A DNA stretch of 64,000 nucleotides from Methylobacter sp. (GTDB lineage Bacteria; Pseudomonadota; Gammaproteobacteria; Methylococcales; Methylomonadaceae), in NCBI GenBank assembly GCA_026399025.1, contig JAPLRU010000117.1:1-64000 (forward strand). Reading direction: 5' to 3'. The notes beneath the pieces were generated by a model. That model was not told where the DNA came from. It did no database searches and saw only the letters and a list, made by a program, of their open reading frames with translations. Positions 9,076 to 18,896 of this stretch are shown piece after piece. Positions within the stretch are counted from its first letter, which is position 1. Each line of letters starts with the position of its first letter. The translations under genes and the position numbers were made by a program.

Positions 9076-9335
9076 TTCGGCCGATTTTACCGGCACGCGA
9101 CTAAGCCCTCTGTACTGCCGATTTTTTGAAGGCTTGAGCACAACATTGGCAGGATTGCCGACAAATTGTTCGAAAAAGCACCAAGCCTTGTCTTTCAAGA
9201 TCGTTAATTACCTTAATATTCAATATATTAACCGTAGTAATTGCGTGGCATTTTAATTGCTAGTTGAAAGCCGGGTAACCAACATCGGTTCGATGTTGTA
9301 CTTGACGTTTTTTCAAACACTAGCGAGGTATTGAT

Positions 9336-9638
9336 ATGTTCGAAGTTATTCTGTTGCTCTTTGTGATGCTTTTAATTGCCGCATGCGCTTTTTTTCCATT
9401 GGGTTGCCGTATGCTGTTCTCTCCCGAATCGTCTCAACGATCCGACATCGACGGCTCGGATTCAGAACCGAGCGTCTCTGAGGACGCGGCACTAAAACAG
9501 AGTTTTCTGTCCCATTTGCAAAATGAAATCGAATCCACTCTTTTTCCACGCCCTACCGACTCTATTTTGCAGCGCCATTACGATACTTTGGTCAACGCCG
9601 AACTGGAGAATCGCCTGGCGGCAATGCCGGATTCATAA
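9336..9638 (+). CDS. Small single-span membrane protein
   Basis: A 100-residue protein with one strongly hydrophobic N-terminal helix (residues 3-24, VILLLFVMLLIAACAFF), then a Ser/Asp/Glu-rich soluble region with a likely amphipathic helix (LKQSFLSHLQNEIEST). GCGAGG precedes the ATG at usual spacing, which supports translation. No family is recognised. The 259 bases before it show no gene. A long palindrome follows directly. Confidence 0.6.
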   Translation: MFEVILLLFVMLLIAACAFFPLGCRMLFSPESSQRSDIDGSDSEPSVSEDAALKQSFLSHLQNEIESTLFPRPTDSILQRHYDTLVNAELENRLAAMPDS

Positions 9639-9644
9639 TTAAGA

Positions 9645-9715
9645 AGCTCGGTAGCATGATGGGAGAAGCGGTGTGCAAACTACGCGGTCATCATCTCCAG
9701 TCATCCTACCGAGCT
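9645..9715. repeat. 71-base stem-loop element
   Basis: Ten-base perfect outer arms (AGCTCGGTAG at 9645-9654, CTACCGAGCT at 9706-9715) with a nested GGAGA/TCTCC pair inside. It sits between the converging small membrane gene and yejF. There is no T-run, so it is not a classic terminator. It is more likely a REP-like element, or a bidirectional transcription block or RNA stabiliser. Confidence 0.6.
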
Positions 9716-9766
9716 GCTGACACCTGAGATTTATGGGCGGTTTAGCGTTGCGAGACCGCCCTCGTT

Positions 9767-11430
9767 CTACACCGTCAATCGCGGCACCGCCGCCAGCAAT
9801 TCCTGAGTATAAGGATGTTGCGGTCGTGTACAAACCTGCGCGGTTTCGCCTTGTTCCACAATCTTGCCTTTGTACATCACCACCGTCCGGTCGCTTAAAT
9901 ATTCCACGACCCCGATATTATGGGTAATGAACAACAAGGTCAGGTTACGTTGCTGACGAATGCTCAGCAGCAATTGCAAAATTTCCGCCTGCACCGACAC
10001 ATCTAATGCGCTGGTAATTTCATCGCAGACAATAAATTTTCATCGCAGACAATAAATTCAGGGTTCAATGTCAACGCGCGCGCCAGACCGATACGCTGAC
10101 GCTGTCCGCCGGAAAACTCATGCGGATAGCGCCACAAAAAATCGCGTTTGAGCTGTACGCTTTCCAAAAGCCGACCCGCGAGTTCGATACGTTCTTCTTG
10201 ATTTGCGCCTATGCCGTGAACTTTCATCGGTTCGGTTAGCGTTGTTTCGATCAACAGGCGCGGATTCAGCGACGATTGCGGGTCTTGAAAAGCAATCTGC
10301 ATCTTCCGCCGCAACGGCCGCAATTCGCGGGCGGAAAGCCCGGTCAGTTCTTGGCCTTGAATCCGAATGCTGCCGGATGTTGGTTTTTCCAATTGCACGA
10401 CCGCGCGGCCTAAGGTGGTTTTGCCGCAGCCGGACTCGCCGACCAAGGCTACGATCTGGCCTTGCGGAATATCCAGTGTCACTTCGTCTACCGCGCGGAC
10501 ATAGCCGACAGTGTGGCGAAACAAGCCTTTTTTGATCGGAAACCACACTTTCAAATCACGGATTTGCAGTAGCGGGGTTTGAGCTGTGCTTTGTTTTTCT
10601 GTTGCCTGTTGAGCCTGCACCGATACCGGTTTAGCCAAATTCTCCGGCAGCGCGGCCAATAACTGCCGGGTATACGAATGCTGCGGCTTACGCAACACTT
10701 CGGCGCAAGAGCCGACTTCAACCATCTTGCCCTGCTGCATCACGCCAACCCACTGCGCCATCCGCGCCACGACGCCGAAATCGTGGGTAATAAACAACAT
10801 GCTCATGCCGGTGTCGTCCTGCAATTTGCGCATCAATCGTAAAATCTCGGCCTGCACGGTTACATCCAACGCAGTAGTCGGCTCGTCGGCAATCAGCAAT
10901 TGGGGCTCGCAAGCCAAAGCCATCGCTATCATCACCCGCTGCCGCTGACCGCCTGACAATTGGTGCGGGTAATCGCGGAAGCGGCCGGAAGCATGCGGTA
11001 TCTGCACCTGCTCCAAGGCCATGATGCTGCGCTGTTCGGCCTCGGCATCGCTCATCGCCGGATGGTGCAGTTGCAATGCTTCGGTGATTTGTTCGCCGAT
11101 GGTCAATACCGGGTTTAATGAGGTCATCGGCTCCTGGAAAATCATCGCGATTTGCGCACCGCGAACCGCTCTTATCCCCGGATCGTCCAGTTTTAATAAA
11201 TCGTGGCCGTTGAACAGTATTTCCCCGCTCGGATGCGAGGCTATGCCATCCGGCAATAAACGGATCACCGAGAGCGCGGTCACCGATTTACCGCTGCCGG
11301 ATTCGCCGACCAGACAAAAAATTTCGCCTTTGGGGATATTGAAACTGATGCCGTCGACAGCCTTTACTTCGCGGCTGTCCGCCTGCAAGTAAGTGCTTAG
11401 ATTGCGAACTTCCAACAACCGGTCGCTCAT
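9767..11430 (-). pseudogene. yejF: yejF, peptide ABC transporter dual ATPase, disrupted
   Basis: This would be the energising subunit of the YejABEF oligopeptide (microcin C-type) importer, with two ATPase domains in one chain. The first domain is intact ([26 protein letters not shown]). The second has GESGCGKTT and FSGGQRQRIG, but at Walker B the frame reads FIVCDE then NLLSAMKLPAH and stops at 10003. The rest of the domain (DVSVQAEIL…, beginning in the 9767-10000 frame) continues in another frame. The cause is a 20-bp tandem duplication; removing 20 bases restores a 547-residue protein, close to the normal length. The start ATG at 11430 overlaps the yejE stop (ATGA). The 475-residue product lacks part of its second ATPase domain and may be inactive. 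Confidence 0.92.
10018..10058. repeat. 20-bp tandem duplication inside yejF
   Basis: A 21-base word (TTTCATCGCAGACAATAAATT with one shared base) occurs at 10018-10038 and 10038-10058, a period of exactly 20. Since 20 is not a multiple of three it shifts the yejF frame at the Walker B Asp-Glu. Both copies are identical, so the event is recent or an assembly fault. Confidence 0.95.
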
Positions 11431-12608
11431 GTATTGACCCCCGCCTCGCGCGACAGCTTCGGATCGATTGCATCGCGGAATGATTCGCCGATCAGGTTAT
11501 AAGCAAACACGGTCATGAAAATCGCGCCGCCCGGAAATACCGCCATCCACCAATTGAAGGTCGACGATTTGACCGCTTGGTCCAGCATTTGCCCCCAGGA
11601 AGGCGCATCGACAACGCCCAAGCCCAGAAAGCTCAAGGTCGCTTCCGACAAAATCGCCCCGGCCACGCCGAAACTGACAGCCACCAGCAACGGCGCTATG
11701 CCGTTCGGCAACATGTGCCGAAACAAAATCGAACTGAGCGGCAAGCCGCTAGCGACGGCGGCTTGCACATAATCCTGTTTACGCAATTTTAAAAACTCGG
11801 TGCGCACATAGCGTGCATAACCCGACCAGCCGGTGACGCCGATAATGACCATCATCATGTACAGACTGCGGCCGAAGAAAGCCACGAAAGTCAGCAATAA
11901 AAACAGCGTCGGAATGTCTTCGAAAATTTCCACTAAGCGCATACCCAGCATATCGACAATGCCGGAAAAATAACCCATCAAGCCGCCCACCACCACGCCG
12001 ATCAGCAAGGCAATGCCGGAAGCGATCAAACCGATGCTCAATGAAATCCGGCAAGCATGTAGCATTCGGCTTAACACATCCGCGCCGTTTTCTTCGGTGC
12101 CCATCAGGTGCGTATGCCCTTCCGATGCGAAAGGCGCTTCCAGGCCTTTGCTGCCCAAATCGCGCAAGTAATCGGTCGGCGCATACGGAATCGGCGGCAT
12201 GATCCGCCAATCCACTTCGGTATAAGCGGCGCTGCGAAAATCGTCATAAATAACCAGCACCGGAGGCTTAATGAACAGATTAACCAGCACCGCGGCAATC
12301 GCGCTGCCCAGCAAAAACAGTAGGATGCGTTTGGCGGCGCCAAGCCGTAGCCGGTAAACAGCCGCTGCGATAAAAAAAGACGCCAATATCCACGCATCCT
12401 CCAAAGACAAGTAGTGCAGTACAGGCGCGGAAATCTCGCCGTTTTTGCTCATCAATAACGGCATCGAATTCGCCAGAAACGGCGCAAACACGGCGGCGAA
12501 CACCAGCAGCCCGACCCAGGCCAGACCGACTTTTACGCCCGCGCCTTTCAGCGTTTTAAGCCAGATGCGGGCGGCGAAAGATTCGCGGCTAACAATAGGC
12601 TCAATCAT
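11427..12608 (-). CDS. yejE: Peptide ABC transporter permease YejE
   Basis: Second permease of the YejABEF importer, of the OppC/DppC type. I use the ATG at 12608 (MIEPIVSRESFAARIW), giving 393 residues; a longer frame to 12650 is mostly overlap with yejB. There is an N-terminal helix at about 20-40, extra helices, a periplasmic segment, and a C-terminal BPD_transp_1 domain containing GVTGWSGYARYVRTEFLKLRKQDYVQAA, which carries the EAA loop that contacts YejF. It overlaps the yejB 3' end by 8 bases and the yejF start by 4 bases, so one operon is clear. Confidence 0.95.
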   Translation of the reverse strand: MIEPIVSRESFAARIWLKTLKGAGVKVGLAWVGLLVFAAVFAPFLANSMPLLMSKNGEISAPVLHYLSLEDAWILASFFIAAAVYRLRLGAAKRILLFLLGSAIAAVLVNLFIKPPVLVIYDDFRSAAYTEVDWRIMPPIPYAPTDYLRDLGSKGLEAPFASEGHTHLMGTEENGADVLSRMLHACRISLSIGLIASGIALLIGVVVGGLMGYFSGIVDMLGMRLVEIFEDIPTLFLLLTFVAFFGRSLYMMMVIIGVTGWSGYARYVRTEFLKLRKQDYVQAAVASGLPLSSILFRHMLPNGIAPLLVAVSFGVAGAILSEATLSFLGLGVVDAPSWGQMLDQAVKSSTFNWWMAVFPGGAIFMTVFAYNLIGESFRDAIDPKLSREAGVNT

Positions 12609-13677
12609 AGCTGACTCGCGGATCGGCCAAGGTATAGCAAAAATCGGCAATCAAATAGCCTATCAAGGTCAAAAAACCGCTGACCCAGGTAATCGACAAC
12701 ACCAATTCGCGGTCGCGGCCTTTGACCGCTTCCACCGCGAGCTGGCCCATGCCGTTGATGCTGAAAATGTTTTCGACGATCAAAGAACCCGCCAACAGGC
12801 TGGGCAATAATCCTGCGGATATGGTAATCAGCGGCAGCAGGCTGTTGCGGAACACATGCCGCCATAACACGTCATTTTCGGCCAAGCCTTTGGCGCGGGC
12901 GGTGCGCGCATAATCGGAATGCAGGTTTTCCAATATCGAGGTTCGCGTTAATTTCGCTAATGCTGCAAAGCCGCCGTAGGATAAGCAAATCACCGGCAAC
13001 ACCAAATGCCAGATTCTATCCAACAGAAAACCGCGAACAAAACCGCTGTCATCCCAATGCGGCATAAACGGCATATCCTGCGCCTCGCGACTGCTGATGC
13101 CCGAAGTCGGAAACCAATGAAAATGCTGGACGTTGGCGAAAAAACCCAGCAGCAACACCCCGGCCAGCATGGTGGGTATGGACCATAAAGCCAGCATCGA
13201 CATACTGGTTCCCACGTCGAACGCGCTGCCGCGCTGCGTCGCGGACTTCATGCCGACCATGATGGCAATCAAATAGGTGAACGGAATGGTGACCAGATTA
13301 AGCAATAATGTAATCGGAATCCGTTCGGCGAGAATATCCGACACCGGCCGTCCGTATTGGAAGCTGGTACCCAAATCCATGCCCTTGCTGAAAGAAAATT
13401 CGCCGCGCTTGCCTTGTTCGTCGGTCACAAAACCGATCGGCGAAACATTATTTAACCAGCGTAAATATTGCACCGGCGCGGGCTGGTCGAGCCCGTAGCG
13501 CTTGTTGTAGTAATTCAGCAGCGCCTGCTTTTCCTGCGGCTTCATATCCATGCCGCCGATCAAGGTTTGCGCGCTGATGCCGCCCGGCGACATTGCCATC
13601 ACGGTAAATACCACGACGGTAATGCCCAGCAGAGTAGGAATCATCAACAGTAAACGACGCAGCAGGTAAGTCAACAT
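12601..13677 (-). CDS. yejB: Peptide ABC transporter permease YejB
   Basis: First permease of the importer (OppB/DppB type), 358 residues. It opens MLTYLLRRLLLMIPTLLGITVVVFTVM, the usual first helix of this family, and has the EAA loop region LTRTSILENLHSDYARTARAKGLAENDVLWRH. It ends with a late helix and DFCYTLADPRVSYD, typical of YejB/OppB C-termini. It lies 15 bases after yejA and overlaps yejE. Confidence 0.95.
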   Translation of the reverse strand: MLTYLLRRLLLMIPTLLGITVVVFTVMAMSPGGISAQTLIGGMDMKPQEKQALLNYYNKRYGLDQPAPVQYLRWLNNVSPIGFVTDEQGKRGEFSFSKGMDLGTSFQYGRPVSDILAERIPITLLLNLVTIPFTYLIAIMVGMKSATQRGSAFDVGTSMSMLALWSIPTMLAGVLLLGFFANVQHFHWFPTSGISSREAQDMPFMPHWDDSGFVRGFLLDRIWHLVLPVICLSYGGFAALAKLTRTSILENLHSDYARTARAKGLAENDVLWRHVFRNSLLPLITISAGLLPSLLAGSLIVENIFSINGMGQLAVEAVKGRDRELVLSITWVSGFLTLIGYLIADFCYTLADPRVSYD

Positions 13678-13692
13678 GGCGCGCTCCTTTGT

Positions 13693-15537
13693 CTATTGAG
13701 TATATTTCTGTTGGGCGACAGGCACGTAGGTTTCCAGCGGCAACGAACCCAGATTCAAACCCAGCTTGGTCATTTGCAGGTTGTGGATGCGCTTATCGAC
13801 AAACAGCAAACTTTTGCGCCGCATTAAAAAGGTATAAGGCTGGTCCTCATAAATGATCCGCTCAGCCTGTTGCCATAACGGCATGCGTTTGCCTTCATCG
13901 ACCGTGCGGCGGGCTTCAACGATCAGTTTGTCCAGCGCCGGGTTTTTGTAGCCGGTGAAGTTATCGCCATTGCTGATGGCCTGCGCACTGTGGAATATCT
14001 GGTATAAATCGGTTTCAATGCCGCTGGTCCAGCCCAGCGTAATCGCATCGAAATCTTTTTTATCGAGGTTTTCCAACATCACCGGCCATTCCTGCGGAAA
14101 CGGGATCATCCGCACTCCGGCGCGGGCATACAAATCTTTCAACAGCAGCACCATGCGCTGGGTGTCTTCGTTCGATTGGAGATAGGTCAGTTTGAATTCG
14201 AACGGCGCGCCCGCTTTGTCTTCCAACACGCCGTCGCCGTTACGGTCTTCATAGCCGACTTCTTTCAGCAGGGCTTTGGCTTTATCCAGATTGAACGGAT
14301 AAGGTTGCAAAGCGCTGTCGTGCTGCTTGCTGACTGTACTGAACGGACTGAGCGCAGGCTCGGCGTAATCCAGAAAAACGTCTTTAATAACGCGGTTGAC
14401 GTCGGTTAGATAAGTCATCGCCTGTCTGACCCGCTTGTCGGCAAAACGCGTCGGCTTGCCGCCGCGCTCCTGGTTCCAGCCGATATAGCTGTAACCCACT
14501 ACCGGCGGCATATATTCGAAGTCTTGGCTCTTGGCCGCGATTTGAGCATCCTTTTTCAGCTCTTGGTATTCGACCGGGCGCGCGGAGTAAGAATCGATGT
14601 CGCCGTTACGATAGGTGGTCAAGCGGGCGCTGTCGTTTTGGATGATTTTCCACAGAATGCGGCTATAAGAGGGCTGCACGTCGCCCCAGTAATGTTCATT
14701 GCGGACCAATTCGACATTGCCTTTGTCCGGCGTCCAGTTTTTGGCGTCGAGCAGGCGATAAGGACCGCTACCTAACAACAAGCCTTTGGACTCGTTAAAC
14801 TTTTGCGGTTCTTTTAAATAGGCGGCATAAAAATGCTTGGGAAGAATCGACATGCCGCCGGCCAATGACAGCGCTTCGAAATACGGTTCCTTGAAAGTGA
14901 ACACCACTTCATACTTGCCGTTGACTTTCACCTCCTTGATTTTTTCCAGATACGCCCGGTCGCGCGGCGCTTGAATGGCATCGGTCATAATAAAGCCGAA
15001 GGTAAAAGCCACATCCTCAGCCGTCAACGGTTCGCCGTCGGAAAAACGCACATCCTCGCGCATCTGGAAGCTGATCACTAAACCGTCCTCGCTGATCGTC
15101 CAACTTTTCGCGATCAAGCCTTCCCATTCCAAGGTATCGGGATCGCGGCTAATCAGGCTTTCCAAGACGTAGCTTTGCACATTGGCGGCATAGGCATCGG
15201 TGGAAACCAGCGGCGTGATGGTTTTCAGGTTGGTGCCGAAGGCCTCGACACTCCAATCGCCCTGCGCATAATCAGGCAAACGGCCGGCTGCATAAGCTCG
15301 TTTAAAAGCTGGGGCAATGTTTTGGGCCGTTGCGGAACTTGCCGCCGGTACAACGCCGGAAGCCAAGGTGCTGCGCAATTCGCGCAGAGTCTTGGCCTGT
15401 TCGGACAATGCCGTTTGCATCTCGGTGAGTTTCAACCACTGCCGGTCGATCTGGTACATGGTCAGCACCAGCAGCACTATCAGCAAGCCAAGCAGTGAAT
15501 AAAGTATCCAGTCTCGGATAGTCAATTGTTTTTGCAT
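13693..15537 (-). CDS. yejA: Extracellular peptide-binding protein YejA
   Basis: Solute-binding component of the importer (SBP_bac_5 family). I use the ATG at 15537 (MQKQLTIRDWILY), giving 614 residues. It has an N-terminal membrane helix (about 13-33, LLGLLIVLLVLTMY) and no obvious cleavage site or lipobox, then a short heptad-like stretch (LTEMQTALSEQAKTLRELRSTL). That suggests a membrane-tethered binding protein and not a free periplasmic one. The binding domain runs from about residue 90 (WSVEAFGTNLKTITPL) to the end. First gene of yejABEF; it diverges from fabI across about 227 bases. Confidence 0.93.
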   Translation of the reverse strand: MQKQLTIRDWILYSLLGLLIVLLVLTMYQIDRQWLKLTEMQTALSEQAKTLRELRSTLASGVVPAASSATAQNIAPAFKRAYAAGRLPDYAQGDWSVEAFGTNLKTITPLVSTDAYAANVQSYVLESLISRDPDTLEWEGLIAKSWTISEDGLVISFQMREDVRFSDGEPLTAEDVAFTFGFIMTDAIQAPRDRAYLEKIKEVKVNGKYEVVFTFKEPYFEALSLAGGMSILPKHFYAAYLKEPQKFNESKGLLLGSGPYRLLDAKNWTPDKGNVELVRNEHYWGDVQPSYSRILWKIIQNDSARLTTYRNGDIDSYSARPVEYQELKKDAQIAAKSQDFEYMPPVVGYSYIGWNQERGGKPTRFADKRVRQAMTYLTDVNRVIKDVFLDYAEPALSPFSTVSKQHDSALQPYPFNLDKAKALLKEVGYEDRNGDGVLEDKAGAPFEFKLTYLQSNEDTQRMVLLLKDLYARAGVRMIPFPQEWPVMLENLDKKDFDAITLGWTSGIETDLYQIFHSAQAISNGDNFTGYKNPALDKLIVEARRTVDEGKRMPLWQQAERIIYEDQPYTFLMRRKSLLFVDKRIHNLQMTKLGLNLGSLPLETYVPVAQQKYTQ

Positions 15538-15764
15538 GTTTTTTGTCTGTCTAAAGAATTTTAACGGAAGCTTGCGCAGCATCTTTGCGGATCCGGCGAG
15601 GATATAGCACAACAGCGGAGCCAACAAGCCTTATCCTAACGAACATCATAATAGCCGAAGCCCGAACCCATGACAGCCGGAGATCGACAAAATACTGGAC
15701 ATCATTAGATGGGTCATAGATACTTAAAATTCTATTGTAACAATAAAAATATGGGGAGATAACA

Positions 15765-16547
15765 ATGGGTTTTATGCAGGGCAAACGGGTTTTGATTGTG
15801 GGCTTAGCCAGTAATCGTTCTATCGCATGGGGTATTGCCCAAGCCATGCATCGGGAAGGCGCTGAACTCGCCTTTACTTTTCAAAATGAAAAGCTGCAAA
15901 GCCGGGTCGAGGAAATGGCGGGACAATGCGGTTCCACTATTACGATTGAATGCGATGTCAGCATCGATGAGCATATCGACACGGTCTTTGGCAAGCTGGG
16001 CGAACATTGGGACGGTTTGGATTGCATTGTGCATTCGGTGGCTTTTGCTCCCCGCGATGCGCTGAATGGCGATTATGTCGACGTCACCACCCGCGAAAAC
16101 TTTAGAATTGCGCACGATGTCAGTTCTTACAGCTTTACCGCATTGGCAAAAGCCGGGCGCGCGATGATGCAAGGCCGTAACGGCTCGCTGTTAACCCTGA
16201 CTTATTTGGGCGCCGACCGGGCGATTCCTAACTATAACGTGATGGGCGTCGCTAAAGCCAGCCTGGAAGCCAATGTCCGCTATATGGCCGTAGCCTTAGG
16301 CGCTGAAGGTACGCGCGTTAACGCGATTTCCGCGGGGCCGATCAGAACGCTGGCCGCTTCGGGCATTAACGATTTTAAATCGATGCTCAGCAAAGCGGCC
16401 GATACCGCGCCGTTAAAGAAAAACGTCACCATTGAAGAAGTCGGCAATGCGGCGGCTTTTATGTGTTCGGATTTGGCTTCGGGCATTACCGGCGAAGTAA
16501 CCTTTGTCGATTGCGGCTATAATATTGCCGGTTTAGCGGCGTCTTAA
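15765..16547 (+). CDS. fabI: Enoyl-ACP reductase FabI (NADH)
   Basis: Last reduction step of each round of type II fatty acid synthesis. The 260 residues match FabI. The nucleotide site is [13 protein letters not shown], and the FabI-specific catalytic set is Tyr in [17 protein letters not shown] plus Lys in VAKASLE. It also has [13 protein letters not shown] before the substrate loop and the C-terminal [14 protein letters not shown] precedes the ATG. It is the only enoyl reductase in the window. Confidence 0.97.
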   Translation: MGFMQGKRVLIVGLASNRSIAWGIAQAMHREGAELAFTFQNEKLQSRVEEMAGQCGSTITIECDVSIDEHIDTVFGKLGEHWDGLDCIVHSVAFAPRDALNGDYVDVTTRENFRIAHDVSSYSFTALAKAGRAMMQGRNGSLLTLTYLGADRAIPNYNVMGVAKASLEANVRYMAVALGAEGTRVNAISAGPIRTLAASGINDFKSMLSKAADTAPLKKNVTIEEVGNAAAFMCSDLASGITGEVTFVDCGYNIAGLAAS

Positions 16548-16583
16548 CCAAAAAAATTCGTAACTGTTCAGCGAAAAAAGAAA

Positions 16584-16679
16584 TGGAACACGGATGACGC
16601 GGATAGGACGGATTTACACAGATTTTTTAAACTGTATCCATGCTCTTAATCAGTGATTATCCGTTTAATCCGTGTTCCA
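16584..16679. repeat. Inverted repeat element, ACACGGAT family (copy 1)
   Basis: Perfect 12-bp ends (TGGAACACGGAT / ATCCGTGTTCCA) with internal CGGATTTACACAG and ATCAGTGATTATCCG. A related element at 39.0 kb shares ACACGGATGAC and ATCAGTGATTAT. It is about 96 bases and non-coding, placed after fabI, and is MITE/REP-like. Confidence 0.8.
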
Positions 16680-16725
16680 TTAATCATTTCCAGCATACGA
16701 TGAATTGTTACAAAAATTCGGAAAT

Positions 16726-16754
16726 AAAAAAGGGAGCTTGACGCTCCCTTTTTT
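16726..16754 (-). terminator. Rho-independent terminator of ppiD
   Basis: Stem GGGAGC-TTGAC-GCTCCC (16732-16748) with A-run before and T-run after, so it can work on both strands. It lies just beyond the ppiD stop and also beyond fabI. Confidence 0.85.
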
Positions 16755-16769
16755 ATTTCCGGTTAACCG

Positions 16770-18632
16770 TTATTTAGGCGCATTCACCGATACGTCGGCA
16801 TCGGCCTGCAAACTGTTGACCAATGCATTGAACTCAGTCTGACCAAACGCTTTGGCGATATTCTTGGTCGCCAAATCCAGCTGTTTTTTATCATCTTCCG
16901 TCATTACACCGGCTGTTACTTTGGTCAGGCTTACAACCGCTTGTTCGCCTGCGGGTAATTCGGCAATAAACACGCTCGGTTTTCCGGCTACCGGCTTGGC
17001 CGCCTTAAAAATAGCCTGACTCAGCGCTAAAGGTAGGTCTTCTTTGTTGCGCGTTAATCCCGTAGAGGTCTTTACTTGCAGCTTGTTTTCAGCGGCAACC
17101 GCTTGAATCGATTCGCCGGCCTGTAAGCGGGTCTTGATTTGTTTGGCTTTTTCGAGAGCCTGCTGCTTGGCTTTATCGGCTAACAAGGTGGCGGCGATGT
17201 CTGGTTTGACATCTTTAATATCTCGCGCAGCTGCGGCCTTATGCTCCAGCAGTCGCAACACAACCAGACGGTCGGTTCCCAATTCTACCGGTGTGCTGTT
17301 GTTGCCTTGCAGAACTTCTTCAGTGAAAGCCATGTTCCGAACTTTTTCGTCGGTGGCAATGCCGTCGCCTTTATCCTTGGTGAATAAGGCCGACTTGTTA
17401 ACGGTAAGTCCCAAATTATCCGCTACCGTTTTCAAACTATCCGGGTGTTCGTAACTCATTTCAGTGAGTCTTTCACCCTTTTCGTAAAACGCGTTTTCCG
17501 CCTGGGCTTTCTGATAAGCTTTGGTGACTTCATTTTTAACCGCATCGAACGGTTTGACTTCGCCCGGCATGAGTTCGGTGACTTTGATCAAATGATAACC
17601 GAAGGCCGATTTAACGGGATTCGAGACTTCACTCAATTTTAAAACGCTGGCGGCGTCTTCAAAGGATTTTTCCATGACGCCTACGTTGAACAAGCCTAAA
17701 TCTCCGCCTGTTTTAGCGGTTAATTTATCATCCGACACTTCGGCAGCCAGAGCGGCAAAGTCTTTATTGGCCAGTTCTTGTTTGGCTTTTAAGGCTTTTT
17801 CTAAAGCTGTTTTTTCGTCGGTTTTGTCATTAATCGCAAACAGAATATGGCTGATTTTTCTGCGCTCTGCGGTGGTATATTGATCTTTTTGCTCTTCGTA
17901 GAAAGCTTTTAATTTGTCGTCGGTTACCGCTATAGTCTTGGCTATGTCTTCCAGCGACAGCTCTACGTACTCGACTGAAACTTGCTCAGGCGTTTGGAAT
18001 AAGTCCTGATGCTGTTGGTAATAAGCCGTTATTTGCTCATCCGAAGGTTGTTCGGCCGGTTTTTGTACATCAACCGTAACATAATCCACATCACGCTGTT
18101 GATTTTGGATTTTGAAAAAGCTTTCTACATCGTATTTTGTTGAAAAACTGCTATCGATAATGCTGCGCTGAAACTGTTCCATGATCAGTGCATTCTTGAT
18201 TCTGTTTACAAACTCCACTGAGGACATTTTTTGTAAATTGAGCATGGTTTTATAGCGCTTTTCGTCGAATTTGCCGTCTACCTGAAAATAGGCCAGGGAT
18301 TGGATAAAGTCACGCGCGGTATCGTCAGTAGTGACCAGGCCTTTAGCGCGCACGTACTGCAATAAAACTTCGTCTTTTATCAGCTTTTCCAGCGCTTGCG
18401 CTTTCAGGCTTTGTTCGTCTATGGTCATTCCTTGAAGGTTTTGGGCGTATTGTTCATAAGCCCTGTTAACATCGCGCTGAAAAAAATCCCTATCGCCTAC
18501 GGAAGCCACTGGAGCTTCTTTTCCGGTGTCCAGATAATTCTGAATACCCCATAAAGCAAAAGGCACACAAATTATTATCAAAATACCCCATGCAAAAGCG
18601 CCTTGTGCTTTTTCTCTAATTTTTGTCAGCAT
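16770..18632 (-). CDS. ppiD: PpiD-type periplasmic chaperone / peptidyl-prolyl isomerase
   Basis: A 620-residue inner-membrane-anchored folding factor acting on proteins leaving the Sec translocon. It has one N-terminal helix (about 12-32, AFAWGILIIICVPFALWGI), a SurA_N-like domain (about 35-190), and a parvulin domain at about 265-360 (RRKISHILFAIND…FNVGVMEKSFEDAA…SAFGYHLIKVTEL). A C-terminal segment of about 250 residues follows. Both length and layout match PpiD. It sits next to tRNAs and hup, the common gammaproteobacterial order clpX-lon-hup-ppiD. Confidence 0.93.
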   Translation of the reverse strand: MLTKIREKAQGAFAWGILIIICVPFALWGIQNYLDTGKEAPVASVGDRDFFQRDVNRAYEQYAQNLQGMTIDEQSLKAQALEKLIKDEVLLQYVRAKGLVTTDDTARDFIQSLAYFQVDGKFDEKRYKTMLNLQKMSSVEFVNRIKNALIMEQFQRSIIDSSFSTKYDVESFFKIQNQQRDVDYVTVDVQKPAEQPSDEQITAYYQQHQDLFQTPEQVSVEYVELSLEDIAKTIAVTDDKLKAFYEEQKDQYTTAERRKISHILFAINDKTDEKTALEKALKAKQELANKDFAALAAEVSDDKLTAKTGGDLGLFNVGVMEKSFEDAASVLKLSEVSNPVKSAFGYHLIKVTELMPGEVKPFDAVKNEVTKAYQKAQAENAFYEKGERLTEMSYEHPDSLKTVADNLGLTVNKSALFTKDKGDGIATDEKVRNMAFTEEVLQGNNSTPVELGTDRLVVLRLLEHKAAAARDIKDVKPDIAATLLADKAKQQALEKAKQIKTRLQAGESIQAVAAENKLQVKTSTGLTRNKEDLPLALSQAIFKAAKPVAGKPSVFIAELPAGEQAVVSLTKVTAGVMTEDDKKQLDLATKNIAKAFGQTEFNALVNSLQADADVSVNAPK

Positions 18633-18679
18633 AGTTTTGTCCTAAAGAAACAACTTGGATTTAATCAATAAATCTTAAT

Positions 18680-18719
18680 CAAAAAAAAAGCCCCGAACCA
18701 ATCGGTCCGGAGCTTTTTT
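18680..18719 (-). terminator. Terminator after the tRNA pair
   Basis: Imperfect hairpin (AAGCCCCGAACC / GGTCCGGAGCTT around AATC, two mismatches) followed on the minus strand by a run of nine T. It ends transcription from tRNA-Val/tRNA-Asp (and perhaps hup) before ppiD. Confidence 0.8.
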
Positions 18720-18724
18720 GATTT

Positions 18725-18801
18725 TGGCGGAGTGGACGGGGCTCGAACCCGCGACCACCGGCGTGACAGGCCGGTATTCTAACCAACTGAACTACCACTC
18801 C
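18725..18801 (-). tRNA. tRNA-Asp (GTC)
   Basis: A 77-base cloverleaf with CCA encoded. The acceptor is GGAGTGG/CCACTCC with discriminator G, the anticodon stem-loop reads CGGCC-TGTCACG-CCGG with anticodon GTC, and the T-arm is GCGGGTTCGAGCCCCGT. It lies six bases after tRNA-Val on the same transcript. Confidence 0.97.
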
Positions 18802-18807
18802 AAAGTC

Positions 18808-18883
18808 TGGTGGGTGCTGAGGGGTTCGAACCCCCGACCCTCGCCTTGTAAGGGCGATGCTCTCCCGGCTGAGCTAAGCACCC
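18808..18883 (-). tRNA. tRNA-Val (TAC)
   Basis: A 76-base cloverleaf with CCA encoded. The acceptor is GGGTGCT/AGCACCC with discriminator A, the anticodon loop is CTTACAA with anticodon TAC, and the T-arm is GGGGGTTCGAACCCCTC. It starts 13 bases after the hup stop codon, so cotranscription with hup is possible. Confidence 0.97.
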
Positions 18884-18896
18884 GACTAAAGAAAAA

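Noticed and set aside
12104-12397. Frames inside yejE and similar long shadows in polA, the FAD oxidoreductase and GGDEF-EAL genes
   Set aside because: Shadow frames of well-supported genes in GC-rich codons.
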